The notes: generated by a model not told the origin, from the letters alone. Positions 46,584-58,294 are shown, counted from the stretch's first letter. The stretch is DNA of 64,000 nt from Smallanthus sonchifolius (GCA_023525975.1 CM042035.1:24540001-24604000); one strand, 5' to 3'. A program made the numbers and translations.

Positions 46584-46703
46584 GGCGTTGCAACACGAGG
46601 ACTTCCCAGGGGGTCACCCATCCTAGTACTACTCTCGCCCAAGCACGCTTAACTGCGGAGTTCTGATGGGATCCGGTGCTTTAGTGCTGGTATGATCGCA
46701 ACC
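46584..46703 (-). rRNA. 5S rRNA: 5S rRNA gene, unit 92 (C118G)
   Basis: C118G with consensus body; 3' spacer shares ccccAacac with unit 88. The 5' spacer has the private agcTAttag block. Flank -16A. Confidence 0.94.
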
Positions 46704-47093
46704 GAAATAACTCTTTCATTCTATTACTTTATCCCCTTCCACACATGACTCATTTTTACTTGCATTCTCCTCTTGCGCGCGCGTTCCGCCTTACGTCAAC
46801 ACGTGCGTCACCCGCCGGCGAGCTATTAGTTCTTATACTTCCTTGTACAAAACATATTCCCACGCTCACCCGGGGCGTAAGAATAATTGACTAGTATATG
46901 AAGACACACGTGTTCCACTCGACGTCTAACCGTGTGTCTCCCGCGATCGGGCCTTCCCCGACACGGACCCGCGCGCCCGAGTCTTTACGTACGTTGACCG
47001 TTTTTTGACAAAAACTTGTTACGCCCACGCCCGCTTGCAAAATAATCAACGGGTGACGTTGTTTTGAGTAAAAAAAAATAATTACTTAAAAAA

Positions 47094-47213
47094 GGGGTTG
47101 CAAGACGAGGACTTCCCAGGGGGTCACCCATCCTAGTACTACTCTCGCCCAAGCACGCTTAACTGCGGAGTTCTGATGGGATCCGGTGCTTTAGTGCTGG
47201 TATGATCGCAACC
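47094..47213 (-). rRNA. 5S rRNA: 5S rRNA gene, unit 93 (G110C)
   Basis: G110C copy; flank -16A. Confidence 0.95.
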
Positions 47214-47604
47214 GAAATAACTCTTTCATTCTATTACTTTATCCCCTTCCACACATGACTCATTTTTACTTGCATTCTCCTCTTGCGCGCGCGTTCCGCC
47301 TTACGTCAACACGTGCGTCACCCGCCGGCGAGCGTTTAGTTCTTATACTTCCTTGTACAAAACATATTCCCACGCTCACCCGGGGCGTAAGAATAATTGA
47401 CTAGTATATGAAGACACACGTGTTCCACTCGACGTCTAAACGTGTGTCTCCCGCGATCGGGCGTTCCCCGACACGGACCCGCGCGCCCGAGTCTTTACGT
47501 ACGTTGACCGTTTTTTAACAAAAACTCGTTACGCCCACGCCCGCTTGCAAAATAATCAACGGGTGACATTGTTTTGAGTAAAAAAAAAATAATTACTTAA
47601 AAAA

Positions 47605-47724
47605 GGGGTTGCAACACGAGGACTTCCCAGGGGGTCACCCATCCTAGTACTACTCTCGTCCAAGCACGCTTAACTGCGGAGTTCTGATGGGATCCGGTGC
47701 TTTAGTGCTGGTATGATCGCAACC
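47605..47724 (-). rRNA. 5S rRNA: 5S rRNA gene, unit 94 (G66A)
   Basis: G66A between box A and the intermediate element, shared only with unit 96. Flank -16C. Confidence 0.94.
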
Positions 47725-48113
47725 GAAATAACTCTTTCAGTCTATTACTTTATCCCCTTCCACACATGACTCATTTTTACTTGCATTCTCCTCTTGCGCG
47801 CGCGTTCCGCCTTACGTCAACACGTGCGTCACCCGCCGGCGAGCGTTTAGTTCTTATACTTCCATGTACAAAACATATTCCCACGCTCACCCGAGGCGTA
47901 AGAATAATTGACTAGTATATGAAGACACACGTGTTCCACTCGACGTCTAACCGTGTGTCTCCCGCGATCGGGCCTTCCCCGACACGGACCCGCGCGCCCG
48001 AGTCTTTACGTACGTTGACCGTTTTTTGACAAAAACTTGTTACGCCCACGCCCGCTTGCAAAATAATCAACGGGTGACGTTGTTTTGAGTAAAAAAAAAA
48101 ATAAATTAAAAAA

Positions 48114-48233
48114 GGGGTTGCAACACGAGGACTTCCCAGGGGGTCACCCATCCTCGTAGTACTCTCGCCTAAGCACGCTTAACTGCGGAGTTCTGATGGG
48201 ATCCGGTGCTTTAGTGCTGGTATGATCGCAACC
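48114..48233 (-). rRNA. 5S rRNA: 5S rRNA gene, unit 95 (B type with T79G)
   Basis: G64A, G75C, T79G without the deletion. Its 3' spacer has the taaccg and gggcctt markers of non-B units, then a B-type terminator with an 11-T distal run. Flank -16C. Confidence 0.92.
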
Positions 48234-48623
48234 GAAATAACTCTTTCAGTCTATTACTTTATCCCCTTCCACACATAATTCATTTTTACTTGCATTCTCC
48301 TCTTGCGCGCGCGTTCCGCCTTACGTCAACACGTGCGTCACCCGCCGGCGAGCGTTTAGTTCTTATACTTCCTTGTACAAAACATATTCCCACGCTCACC
48401 CGGGGCGTAAGAATAATTGACTAGTATATGAAGACACACGTGTTCCACTCGACGTCTAAACGTGTGTCTCCCGCGATCGGGCGTTCCCCGACACGGACCC
48501 GCGCGCCCGAGTCTTTACGTACGTTGACCGTTTTTTAACAAAAACTCGTTACGCCCACGCCCGCTTGCAAAATAATCAACGGGTGACGTTGTTTTGAGTA
48601 AAAAAAAATAATTACTTAAAAAA

Positions 48624-48743
48624 GGGGTTGCAACACGAGGACTTCCCAGGGGGTCACCCATCCTAGTACTACTCTCGTCCAAGCACGCTTAACTGCGGAG
48701 TTCTGATGGGATCCGGTGCTTTAGTGCTGGTATGATCGCAACC
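48624..48743 (-). rRNA. 5S rRNA: 5S rRNA gene, unit 96 (G66A, B-type flank)
   Basis: G66A with an otherwise consensus body, but the 5' spacer has the cataattc variant of B units. Flank -16C. Confidence 0.94.
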
Positions 48744-49133
48744 GAAATAACTCTTTCAGTCTATTACTTTATCCCCTTCCACACATAATTCATTTTTACT
48801 TGCATTCTCCTCTTGCGCGCGCGTTCCGCCTTACGTCAACACGTGCGTCACCCGCCGGCGAGCGTTTAGTTCTTATACTTCCTTGTACAAAACATATTCC
48901 CACGCTCACCCGGGGCGTAAGAATAATTGACTAGTATATGAAGACACACGTGTTCCACTCGACGTCTAAACGTGTGTCTCCCGCGATCGGGCGTTCCCCG
49001 ACACGGACCCGCGCGCCCGAGTCTTTACGTACGTTGACCGTTTTTTAACAAAAACTCGTTACGCCCACGCCCGCTTGCAAAATAATCAACGGGTGACGTT
49101 GTTTTGAGTAAAAAAAAATAATTACTTAAAAAA

Positions 49134-49253
49134 GGGGTTGCAACACGAGGACTTCCCAGGGGGTCACCCATCCTAGTACTACTCTCGCCCAAGCACGCTT
49201 AACTGCGGAGTTCTGATGGGATCCGGTGCTTTAGTGCTGGTATGATCGCAACC
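49134..49253 (-). rRNA. 5S rRNA: 5S rRNA gene, unit 97 (consensus)
   Basis: Consensus gene opening the first 2548-bp block; flank -16C. Confidence 0.97.
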
Positions 49254-49642
49254 GAAATAACTCTTTCAGTCTATTACTTTATCCCCTTCCACACATGACT
49301 CATTTTTACTTGCATTCTCCTCTTGCGCGCGCGTTCCGCCTTACGTCAACACGTGCGTCACCCGCCGGCGAGCGTTTAGTTCTTATACTTCCTTGTACAA
49401 AACATATTCCCACGCTCACCCGGGGCGTAAGAATAATTGACTAGTATATGAAGACACACGTGTTCCACTCGACGTCTAAACGTGTGTCTCCCGCGATCGG
49501 GCGTTCCCCGACACGGACCCGCGCGCCCGAGTCTTTACGTACGTTGACCGTTTTTTGACAAAAACTTGTTACGCCCACGCCCGTTTGCAAAATAATCAAC
49601 GGGTGACGTTGTTTTGAGTAAAAAAAATAATTACTTAAAAAA

Positions 49643-49762
49643 GGCGTTGCAACACGAGGACTTCCCAGGGGGTCACCCATCCTAGTACTACTCTCGCCCA
49701 AGCACGCTTAACTGCGGAGTTCTGATGGGATCCGGTGCTTTAGTTCTGGTATGATCGCAACC
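49643..49762 (-). rRNA. 5S rRNA: 5S rRNA gene, unit 98 (C118G, C18A)
   Basis: C118G plus C18A, which breaks the helix II pair with G60. The 5' spacer has private acccAccgg. Flank -16A/-13G. Confidence 0.92.
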
Positions 49763-50152
49763 GAAATAACTCTTCCATTCTATTACTTTATCCCCTTCCA
49801 CACATGACTCATTTTTACTTGCATTCTCCTCTTGCGCGCGCGTTCCGCCTTACGTCAACACGTGCGTCACCCACCGGCGAGCGTTTAGTTCTTATACTTC
49901 CTTGTACAAAACATATTCCCACGCTCACCCGAGGCGTAAGAATAATTGACTAGTATATGAAGACACACGTGTTCCACTCGACGTCTAACCGTGTGTCTCC
50001 CGCGATCGGGCCTTCCCCGACACGGACCCGCGCGCCCGAGTCTTTACGTACGTTGACCGTTTTTTGACAAAAACTTGTTACGCCCACGCCCGCTTGCAAA
50101 ATAATCAACGGGTGACGTTGTTTTGAGTAAAAAAAAATAATTACTTAAAAAA

Positions 50153-50272
50153 GGGGTTGCAACACGAGGACTTCCCAGGGGGTCACCCATCCTAGTACTA
50201 CTCTCGCCCAAGCACGCTTAACTGCGGAGTTCTGATGGGATCCGGTGCTTTAGTGCTTGTATGATCGCAACC
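50153..50272 (-). rRNA. 5S rRNA: 5S rRNA gene, unit 99 (C15A)
   Basis: C15A without A50C; flank -16A. Confidence 0.94.
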
Positions 50273-50663
50273 GAAATAACTCTTTCATTCTATTACTTTA
50301 TCCCCTTCCACACATGACTCATTTTTACTTGCATTCTCCTCTTGCGCGCGCGTTCCGCCTTACGTCAACACGTGCGTCACCCGCCGGCGAGCGTTTAGTT
50401 CTTATACTTCCTTGTACAAAACATATTCCCACGCTCACCCGGGGCGTAAGAATAATTGACTAGTATATGAAGACACACGTGTTCCACTCGACGTCTAAAC
50501 GTGTGTCTCCCGCGATCGGGCGTTCCCCGACACGGACCCGCGCGCCCGAGTCTTTACGTACGTTGACCGTTTTTTAACAAAAACTCGTTACGCCCACGCC
50601 CGCTTGCAAAATAATCAACGGGTGACGTTGTTTTGAGTAAAAAAAAAATAATTACTTAAAAAA

Positions 50664-50783
50664 GGGGTTGCAACACGAGGACTTCCCAGGGGGTCACCCA
50701 TCTTAGTACTACTCTCGCCCAAGCACGCTTAACTACGGAGTTCTGATGGGATCCGGTGCTTTAGTGCTGGTATGATCGCAACC
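50664..50783 (-). rRNA. 5S rRNA: 5S rRNA gene, unit 100 (G81A, C49T)
   Basis: Linked C49T and G81A; flank -16C. Confidence 0.94.
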
Positions 50784-51171
50784 GAAATAACTCTTTCAGT
50801 CTATTACTTTATCCCCTTCCACACATGACTCATTTTTACTTGCATTCTCCTCTTGCGCGCGCGTTCCGCCTTACGTCAACACGTGCGTCACCCGCCGGCG
50901 AGCGTTTAGTTCTTATACTTCCTTGTACAAAACATATTCCCACGCTCACCCGGGGCGTAAGAATAATTGACTAGTATATGAAGACACACGTGTTCCACTC
51001 GACGTCTAAACGTGTGTCTCCCGCGATCGGGCGTTCCCCGACACGGACCCGCGCGCCCAAGTCTTTACGTACGTTGACCGTTTTTTGACAAAAACTTGTT
51101 ACGCCCACGCCCGCTTGCAAAATAATCAACGGGTGACGTTGTTTTGAGTAAAAAAAAAATAAATTAAAAAA

Positions 51172-51291
51172 GGGGTTGCAACACGAGGACTTCCCAGGGG
51201 GTCACCCATCCTAGTAGTACTCTCGCCTAAGCACGCTTAACTGCGGAGTTCTGATGGGATCCGGTGCTTTAGTGCTGGTATGATCGCAACC
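51172..51291 (-). rRNA. 5S rRNA: 5S rRNA gene, unit 101 (B type without T79G)
   Basis: G64A and G75C; the 5' spacer has the private caacTcgtg change at 51389 that destroys a CACGTG. Flank -16C. Confidence 0.94.
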
Positions 51292-51681
51292 GAAATAACT
51301 CTTTCAGTCTATTACTTTATCCCCTTCCACACATAATTCATTTTTACTTGCATTCTCCTCTTGCGCGCGCGTTCCGCCTTACGTCAACTCGTGCGTCACC
51401 CGCCGGCGAGCGTTTAGTTCTTATACTTCCTTGTACAAAACATATTCCCACGCTCACCCGGGGCGTAAGAATAATTGACTAGTATATGAAGACACACGTG
51501 TTCCACTCGACGTCTAAACGTGTGTCTCCCGCGATCGGGCGTTCCCCGACACGGACCCGCGCGCCCGAGTCTTTACGTACGTTGACCGTTTTTTAACAAA
51601 AACTCGTTACGCCCACGCCCGCTTGCAAAATAATCAACGGGTGACGTTGTTTTGAGTAAAAAAAAATAATTACTTAAAAAA

Positions 51682-51801
51682 GGGGTTGCAACACGAGGAC
51701 TTCCCAGGGGGTCACCCATCCTAGTACTACTCTCGCCCAAGCACGCTTAACTGCGGAGTTCTGATGGGATCCGGTGCTTTAGTGCTGGTATGATCGCAAC
51801 C
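51682..51801 (-). rRNA. 5S rRNA: 5S rRNA gene, unit 102 (consensus)
   Basis: Consensus gene opening the second 2548-bp block; flank -16C. Confidence 0.97.
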
Positions 51802-52190
51802 GAAATAACTCTTTCAGTCTATTACTTTATCCCCTTCCACACATGACTCATTTTTACTTGCATTCTCCTCTTGCGCGCGCGTTCCGCCTTACGTCAACAC
51901 GTGCGTCACCCGCCGGCGAGCGTTTAGTTCTTATACTTCCTTGTACAAAACATATTCCCACGCTCACCCGGGGCGTAAGAATAATTGACTAGTATATGAA
52001 GACACACGTGTTCCACTCGACGTCTAAACGTGTGTCTCCCGCGATCGGGCGTTCCCCGACACGGACCCGCGCGCCCGAGTCTTTACGTACGTTGACCGTT
52101 TTTTGACAAAAACTTGTTACGCCCACGCCCGTTTGCAAAATAATCAACGGGTGACGTTGTTTTGAGTAAAAAAAATAATTACTTAAAAAA

Positions 52191-52310
52191 GGCGTTGCAA
52201 CACGAGGACTTCCCAGGGGGTCACCCATCCTAGTACTACTCTCGCCCAAGCACGCTTAACTGCGGAGTTCTGATGGGATCCGGTGCTTTAGTTCTGGTAT
52301 GATCGCAACC
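52191..52310 (-). rRNA. 5S rRNA: 5S rRNA gene, unit 103 (C118G, C18A)
   Basis: Duplicate of unit 98 with all its private changes. Flank -16A/-13G. Confidence 0.92.
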
Positions 52311-52700
52311 GAAATAACTCTTCCATTCTATTACTTTATCCCCTTCCACACATGACTCATTTTTACTTGCATTCTCCTCTTGCGCGCGCGTTCCGCCTTA
52401 CGTCAACACGTGCGTCACCCACCGGCGAGCGTTTAGTTCTTATACTTCCTTGTACAAAACATATTCCCACGCTCACCCGAGGCGTAAGAATAATTGACTA
52501 GTATATGAAGACACACGTGTTCCACTCGACGTCTAACCGTGTGTCTCCCGCGATCGGGCCTTCCCCGACACGGACCCGCGCGCCCGAGTCTTTACGTACG
52601 TTGACCGTTTTTTGACAAAAACTTGTTACGCCCACGCCCGCTTGCAAAATAATCAACGGGTGACGTTGTTTTGAGTAAAAAAAAATAATTACTTAAAAAA

Positions 52701-52820
52701 GGGGTTGCAACACGAGGACTTCCCAGGGGGTCACCCATCCTAGTACTACTCTCGCCCAAGCACGCTTAACTGCGGAGTTCTGATGGGATCCGGTGCTTTA
52801 GTGCTTGTATGATCGCAACC
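52701..52820 (-). rRNA. 5S rRNA: 5S rRNA gene, unit 104 (C15A)
   Basis: Duplicate of unit 99; flank -16A. Confidence 0.94.
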
Positions 52821-53211
52821 GAAATAACTCTTTCATTCTATTACTTTATCCCCTTCCACACATGACTCATTTTTACTTGCATTCTCCTCTTGCGCGCGCG
52901 TTCCGCCTTACGTCAACACGTGCGTCACCCGCCGGCGAGCGTTTAGTTCTTATACTTCCTTGTACAAAACATATTCCCACGCTCACCCGGGGCGTAAGAA
53001 TAATTGACTAGTATATGAAGACACACGTGTTCCACTCGACGTCTAAACGTGTGTCTCCCGCGATCGGGCGTTCCCCGACACGGACCCGCGCGCCCGAGTC
53101 TTTACGTACGTTGACCGTTTTTTAACAAAAACTCGTTACGCCCACGCCCGCTTGCAAAATAATCAACGGGTGACGTTGTTTTGAGTAAAAAAAAAATAAT
53201 TACTTAAAAAA

Positions 53212-53331
53212 GGGGTTGCAACACGAGGACTTCCCAGGGGGTCACCCATCTTAGTACTACTCTCGCCCAAGCACGCTTAACTACGGAGTTCTGATGGGAT
53301 CCGGTGCTTTAGTGCTGGTATGATCGCAACC
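53212..53331 (-). rRNA. 5S rRNA: 5S rRNA gene, unit 105 (G81A, C49T)
   Basis: Duplicate of unit 100; flank -16C. Confidence 0.94.
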
Positions 53332-53719
53332 GAAATAACTCTTTCAGTCTATTACTTTATCCCCTTCCACACATGACTCATTTTTACTTGCATTCTCCTC
53401 TTGCGCGCGCGTTCCGCCTTACGTCAACACGTGCGTCACCCGCCGGCGAGCGTTTAGTTCTTATACTTCCTTGTACAAAACATATTCCCACGCTCACCCG
53501 GGGCGTAAGAATAATTGACTAGTATATGAAGACACACGTGTTCCACTCGACGTCTAAACGTGTGTCTCCCGCGATCGGGCGTTCCCCGACACGGACCCGC
53601 GCGCCCGAGTCTTTACGTACGTTGACCGTTTTTTGACAAAAACTTGTTACGCCCACGCCCGCTTGCAAAATAATCAACGGGTGACGTTGTTTTGAGTAAA
53701 AAAAAAATAAATTAAAAAA

Positions 53720-53839
53720 GGGGTTGCAACACGAGGACTTCCCAGGGGGTCACCCATCCTAGTAGTACTCTCGCCTAAGCACGCTTAACTGCGGAGTTCT
53801 GATGGGATCCGGTGCTTTAGTGCTGGTATGATCGCAACC
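53720..53839 (-). rRNA. 5S rRNA: 5S rRNA gene, unit 106 (B type without T79G)
   Basis: Duplicate of unit 101, with the caacTcgtg marker at 53937; flank -16C. Confidence 0.94.
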
Positions 53840-54229
53840 GAAATAACTCTTTCAGTCTATTACTTTATCCCCTTCCACACATAATTCATTTTTACTTGCA
53901 TTCTCCTCTTGCGCGCGCGTTCCGCCTTACGTCAACTCGTGCGTCACCCGCCGGCGAGCGTTTAGTTCTTATACTTCCTTGTACAAAACATATTCCCACG
54001 CTCACCCGGGGCGTAAGAATAATTGACTAGTATATGAAGACACACGTGTTCCACTCGACGTCTAAACGTGTGTCTTCCGCGATCGGGCGTTCCCCGACAC
54101 GGACCCGCGCGCCCGAGTCTTTACGTACGTTGACCGTTTTTTAACAAAAACTCGTTACGCCCACGCCCGCTTGCAAAATAATCAACGGGTGACGTTGTTT
54201 TGAGTAAAAAAAAATAATTACTTAAAAAA

Positions 54230-54349
54230 GGGGGTGCAAGACGAGGACTTCCCAGGGGGTCACCCATCCTAGTACTACTCTCGCCCTAGCACGCTTAACT
54301 GCGGAGTTCTGATGGGATCCGGTGCTTTAGTGCTGGTATGATCGCAACC
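54230..54349 (-). rRNA. 5S rRNA: 5S rRNA gene, unit 107 (G110C, A116C, T63A)
   Basis: G110C plus private A116C, which breaks the U3-A116 pair of helix I, and T63A in the helix II bulge. Two helix I defects make this a likely degenerate copy. Flank -16A. Confidence 0.9.
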
Positions 54350-54739
54350 GAAATAACTCTTTCATTCTATTACTTTATCCCCTTCCACACATGACTCATT
54401 TTTACTTGCATTCTCCTCTTGCGCGCGCGTTCCGCCTTACGTCAACACGTGCGTCACCCGCCGGCGAGCGTTTAGTTCTTATACTTCCTTGTACAAAACA
54501 TATTCCCACGCTCACCCGGGGCGTAAGAATAATTGACTAGTATATGAAGACACACGTGTTCCACTCGACGTCTAAACGTGTGTCTCCCGCGATCGGGCGT
54601 TCCCCGACACGGACCCGCGCGCCCGAGTCTTTACGTACGTTGACCGTTTTTTGACAAAAACTTGTTACGCCCACGCCCGCTTGCAAAATAATCAACGGGT
54701 GACGTTGTTTTGAGTAAAAAAAAATAATTACTTAAAAAA

Positions 54740-54859
54740 GGGGTTGCAACACGAGGACTTCCCAGGGGGTCACCCATCCTAGTACTACTCTCGCCCAAGC
54801 ACGCTTAACTGCGGAGTTCTGATGTGATCCGGTGCTTTAGTGCTGGTATGATCGCAACC
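54740..54859 (-). rRNA. 5S rRNA: 5S rRNA gene, unit 108 (C35A)
   Basis: Consensus except private C35A. The flank has an extra change (aactTtttcag) shared with unit 109. Flank -16C. Confidence 0.94.
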
Positions 54860-55246
54860 GAAATAACTTTTTCAGTCTATTACTTTATCCCCTTCCACAC
54901 ATGACTCATTTTTACTTGCATTCTCCTCTTGCGCGCGCGTTCCGCCTTACGTCAACACGTGCGTCACCCGCCGGCGAGCGTTTAGTTCTTATACTTCCTT
55001 GTACAAAACATATTCCCACGCTCACCCGGGGCGTAAGAATAATTGACTAGTATATGAAGACACACGTGTTCCACTCGACGTCTAACCGTGTGTCTCCCGC
55101 GATCGGGCGTTCCCCGACACGGACCCGCGCGCCCGAGTCTTTACGTACGTTAACCGTTTTTTGACAAAAACTCGTTACGCCCACGTCCGCTTGCATAATA
55201 ATCAACGGATGACGTTGTTTAGAGTAAAAAAAAATAAATTTAAAAA
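54860..55246 (-). other. Diverged spacer between units 108 and 109
   Basis: Its right part (about 55140-55246) has a cluster of private changes: gttAaccg, acgTccgc, gcaTaataatc, acggAtgacg, gtttAgagt and aaattTaaaaa. The proximal T-run of the terminator is shortened to five. No other spacer in the window has so many private changes. Confidence 0.85.
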
Positions 55247-55366
55247 GGGGTTGCAACACGAGGACTTCCCAGGGGGTCACTCATCCTAGTACTACTCTCG
55301 CCCAAGCACGCTTAACTGCGGAGTTCTGATGGGATCCGGTGCTTTAGTGCTGGTATGATCGCAACC
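55247..55366 (-). rRNA. 5S rRNA: 5S rRNA gene, unit 109 (G86A, diverged spacer)
   Basis: Private G86A in box C. Its terminator region is unlike all others (55210-55246), with short T-runs. Flank -16C with aactTtttcag. Confidence 0.92.
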
Positions 55367-55753
55367 GAAATAACTTTTTCAGTCTATTACTTTATCCCCT
55401 TCCACACATGACTCATTTTTACTTGCATTCTCCTCTTGCGCGCGCGTTCCGCCTTACGTCAACACGTGCGTCACCCGCCGGCGAGCGTTTAGTTCTTATA
55501 CTTCCTTGTACAAAACATATTCCCACGCTCACCCGGGGCGTAAGAATAATTGACTAGAATATGAAGACACACGTGTTCAACTCGACGTCTAAACGTGTGT
55601 CTCCCGAGATCGGGCGTTCCCCGACACGGACCCGCGCGCCCGAGTCTTTACGTACGTTGACCGTTTTTTGACAAAAACTTGTTACGCCCACGCCCGCTTG
55701 CAAAATAATCAACGGGTGACGTTGTTTTGAGTAAAAAAAAATAAATTAAAAAA
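55367..55753 (-). other. Diverged spacer between units 109 and 110
   Basis: Private changes include gactagAatatg, gttcAactcg and cccgAgatcg, and the base next to the terminator is T instead of G on the plus strand (C120A in the gene). Confidence 0.8.
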
Positions 55754-55873
55754 TGGGTTGCAACACGAGGACTTCCCAGGGGGTCACCCATCCTAGTAGT
55801 ACTCTCGCCTAAGCACGCTTAACTGCGGAGTTCTGATGGGATCCGGTGCTTTAGTGCTGGTATGATCGCAACC
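55754..55873 (-). rRNA. 5S rRNA: 5S rRNA gene, unit 110 (B type, C120A, recombinant flank)
   Basis: G64A and G75C plus C120A beside the terminator. The 5' flank is -16A with catgactc, as in G110C units, so a switch lies between n64 and -16. Confidence 0.92.
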
Positions 55874-56260
55874 GAAATAACTCTTTCATTCTATTACTTT
55901 ATCCCCTTCCACACATGACTCATTTTTACTTGCATTCTCCTCTTGCGCGCGCGTTCCGCCTTACGTCAACACGTGCGTCACCCGCCGGCGAGCGTTTAGT
56001 TCTTATACTTCCTTGTACAAAACATATTCCCACGCTCACCTGGGGCGTAAGAATAATTGACTAGTATATGAAGACACACGTGTTCCACTCGACGTCTAAA
56101 CGTGTGTCTCCCGCGATCGGGCGTTCCCCGACACGGACCCGCGCGCCCGAGTCTTTACGTACGTTGACCGTTTTTTGACAAAAACTTGTTACGCCCACGC
56201 CCGCTTGCAAAATAATCAACGGGTGACGTTGTTTTGAGTAAAAAAAAATAAATTAAAAAA

Positions 56261-56380
56261 GGGGTTGCAACACGAGGACTTCCCAGGGGGTCACCCATCC
56301 TAGTAGTACTCTCGCCTAAGCACGCTTAACTGCGGAGTTCTGATGGGATCCGGTGCTTTAGTGCTGGTATGATCGCAACC
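56261..56380 (-). rRNA. 5S rRNA: 5S rRNA gene, unit 111 (B type without T79G)
   Basis: G64A and G75C; first unit of the terminal dimer region. Flank -16C. Confidence 0.94.
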
Positions 56381-56770
56381 GAAATAACTCTTTCAGTCTA
56401 TTACTTTATCCCCTTCCACACATAATTCATTTTTACTTGCATTCTCCTCTTGCGCGCGCGTTCCGCCTTACGTCAACACGTGCGTCACCCGCCGGCGAGC
56501 GTTTAGTTCTTATACTTCCTTGTACAAAACATATTCCCACGCTCACCCGGGGCGTAAGAATAATTGACTAGTATATGAAGACACACGTGTTCCACTCGAC
56601 GTCTAAACGTGTGTCTTCCGCGATCGGGCGTTCCCCGACACGGACCCGCGCGCCCGAGTCTTTACGTACGTTGACCGTTTTTTAACAAAAACTCGTTACG
56701 CCCACGCCCGCTTGCAAAATAATCAACGGGTGACGTTGTTTTGAGTAAAAAAAAATAATTACTTAAAAAA

Positions 56771-56890
56771 GGGGTTGCAAGACGAGGACTTCCCAGGGGG
56801 TCACCCATCCTAGTACTACTCTCGCCCAAGCACGCTTAACTGCGGAGTTCTGATGGGATCCGGTGCTTTAGTGCTGGTATGATCGCAACC
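56771..56890 (-). rRNA. 5S rRNA: 5S rRNA gene, unit 112 (G110C)
   Basis: G110C copy with tcTtccgcg in its 3' spacer; flank -16A. Confidence 0.95.
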
Positions 56891-57277
56891 GAAATAACTC
56901 TTTCATTCTATTACTTTATCCCCTTCCACACATGACTCATTTTTACTTGCATTCTCCTCTTGCGCGCGCGTTCCGCCTTACGTCAACACGTGCGTCACCC
57001 GCCGGCGAGCGTTTAGTTCTTATACTTCCTTGTACAAAACATATTCCCACGCTCACCCGGGGCGTAAGAATAATTGACTACTATATGAAGACACACGTGT
57101 TCCACTCGACGTCTAAACGTGTGTCTCCCGCGATCGGGCGTTCCCCGACACGGACCCGCGCGCCCGAGTCTTTACGTACGTTGACCGTTTTTTGACAAAA
57201 ACTTGTTACGCCCACGCCAGCTTGCAAAATAATCAACGGGTGACGTTGTTTTGAGTAAAAAAAAATAAATTAAAAAA

Positions 57278-57397
57278 GGGGTTGCAACACGAGGACTTCC
57301 CAGGGGGTCACCCATCCTAGTAGTACTCTCGCCTAAGCACGCTTAACTGCGGAGTTCTGATGGGATCCGGTGCTTTAGTGCTGGTATGATCGCAACC
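57278..57397 (-). rRNA. 5S rRNA: 5S rRNA gene, unit 113 (B type without T79G)
   Basis: G64A and G75C; ccAgcttgc marker in the 3' spacer. Flank -16C. Confidence 0.94.
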
Positions 57398-57787
57398 GAA
57401 ATAACTCTTTCAGTCTATTACTTTATCCCCTTCCACACATAATTCATTTTTACTTGCATTCTCCTCTTGCGCGCGCGTTCCGCCTTACGTCAACACGTGC
57501 GTCACCCGCCGGCGAGCGTTTAGTTCTTATACTTCCTTGTACAAAACATATTCCCACGCTCACCCGGGGTGTAAGAATAATTGACTAGTATATGAAGACA
57601 CACGTGTTCCACTCGACGTCTAAACGTGTGTCTTCCGCGATCGGGCGTTCCCCGACACGGACCCGCGCGCCCGAGTCTTTACGTACGTTGACCGTTTTTT
57701 AACAAAAACTCGTTACGCCCACGCCCGCTTGCAAAATAATCAACGGGTGACGTTGTTTTGAGTAAAAAAAAATAATTACTTAAAAAA

Positions 57788-57907
57788 GGGGTTGCAAGAC
57801 GAGGACTTCCCAGGGGGTCACCCATCCTAGTACTACTCTCGCCCAAGCACGCTTAACTGCGGAGTTCTGATGGGATCCGGTGCTTTAGTGCTGGTATGAT
57901 CGCAACC
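57788..57907 (-). rRNA. 5S rRNA: 5S rRNA gene, unit 114 (G110C)
   Basis: G110C copy with tcTtccgcg and a private ggggTgtaag in the 3' spacer; flank -16A. Confidence 0.95.
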
Positions 57908-58294
57908 GAAATAACTCTTTCATTCTATTACTTTATCCCCTTCCACACATGACTCATTTTTACTTGCATTCTCCTCTTGCGCGCGCGTTCCGCCTTACGT
58001 CAACACGTGCGTCACCCGCCGGCGAGCGTTTAGTTCTTATACTTCCTTGTACAAAACATATTCCCACGCTCACCCGGGGCGTAAGAATAATTGACTAGTA
58101 TATGAAGACACACGTGTTCCACTCGACGTCTAAACGTGTGTCTCCCGCGATCGGGCGTTCCCCGACACGGACCCGCGCGCCCGAGTCTTTACGTACGTTG
58201 ACCGTTTTTTGACAAAAACTTGTTACGCCCACGCCAGCTTGCAAAATAATCAACGGGTGACGTTGTTTTGAGTAAAAAAAAATAAATTAAAAAA

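Larger units (their letters stand above)
49134..51681. repeat. 5-unit block of 2548 bp, copy 1 (units 97-101)
   Basis: All five gene starts recur at +2548. The private sites 49745 (C18A), 49873 and 51389 have exact partners at 52293, 52421 and 53937. The change at 51059 is unique to this copy. Confidence 0.93.
51682..54229. repeat. 5-unit block of 2548 bp, copy 2 (units 102-106)
   Basis: Near-identical tandem copy of the preceding block. The right junction falls between the marker at 53937 and the tcTtccgcg site near 54074. Confidence 0.93.

Noticed and set aside
1575..57195. Open reading frames of 68-97 codons on both strands, several with near-identical proteins
   Set aside because: They all run through 5S gene and spacer, recur only because the unit recurs, are opened or closed by single-base unit variants, and have no upstream or family features of real genes.
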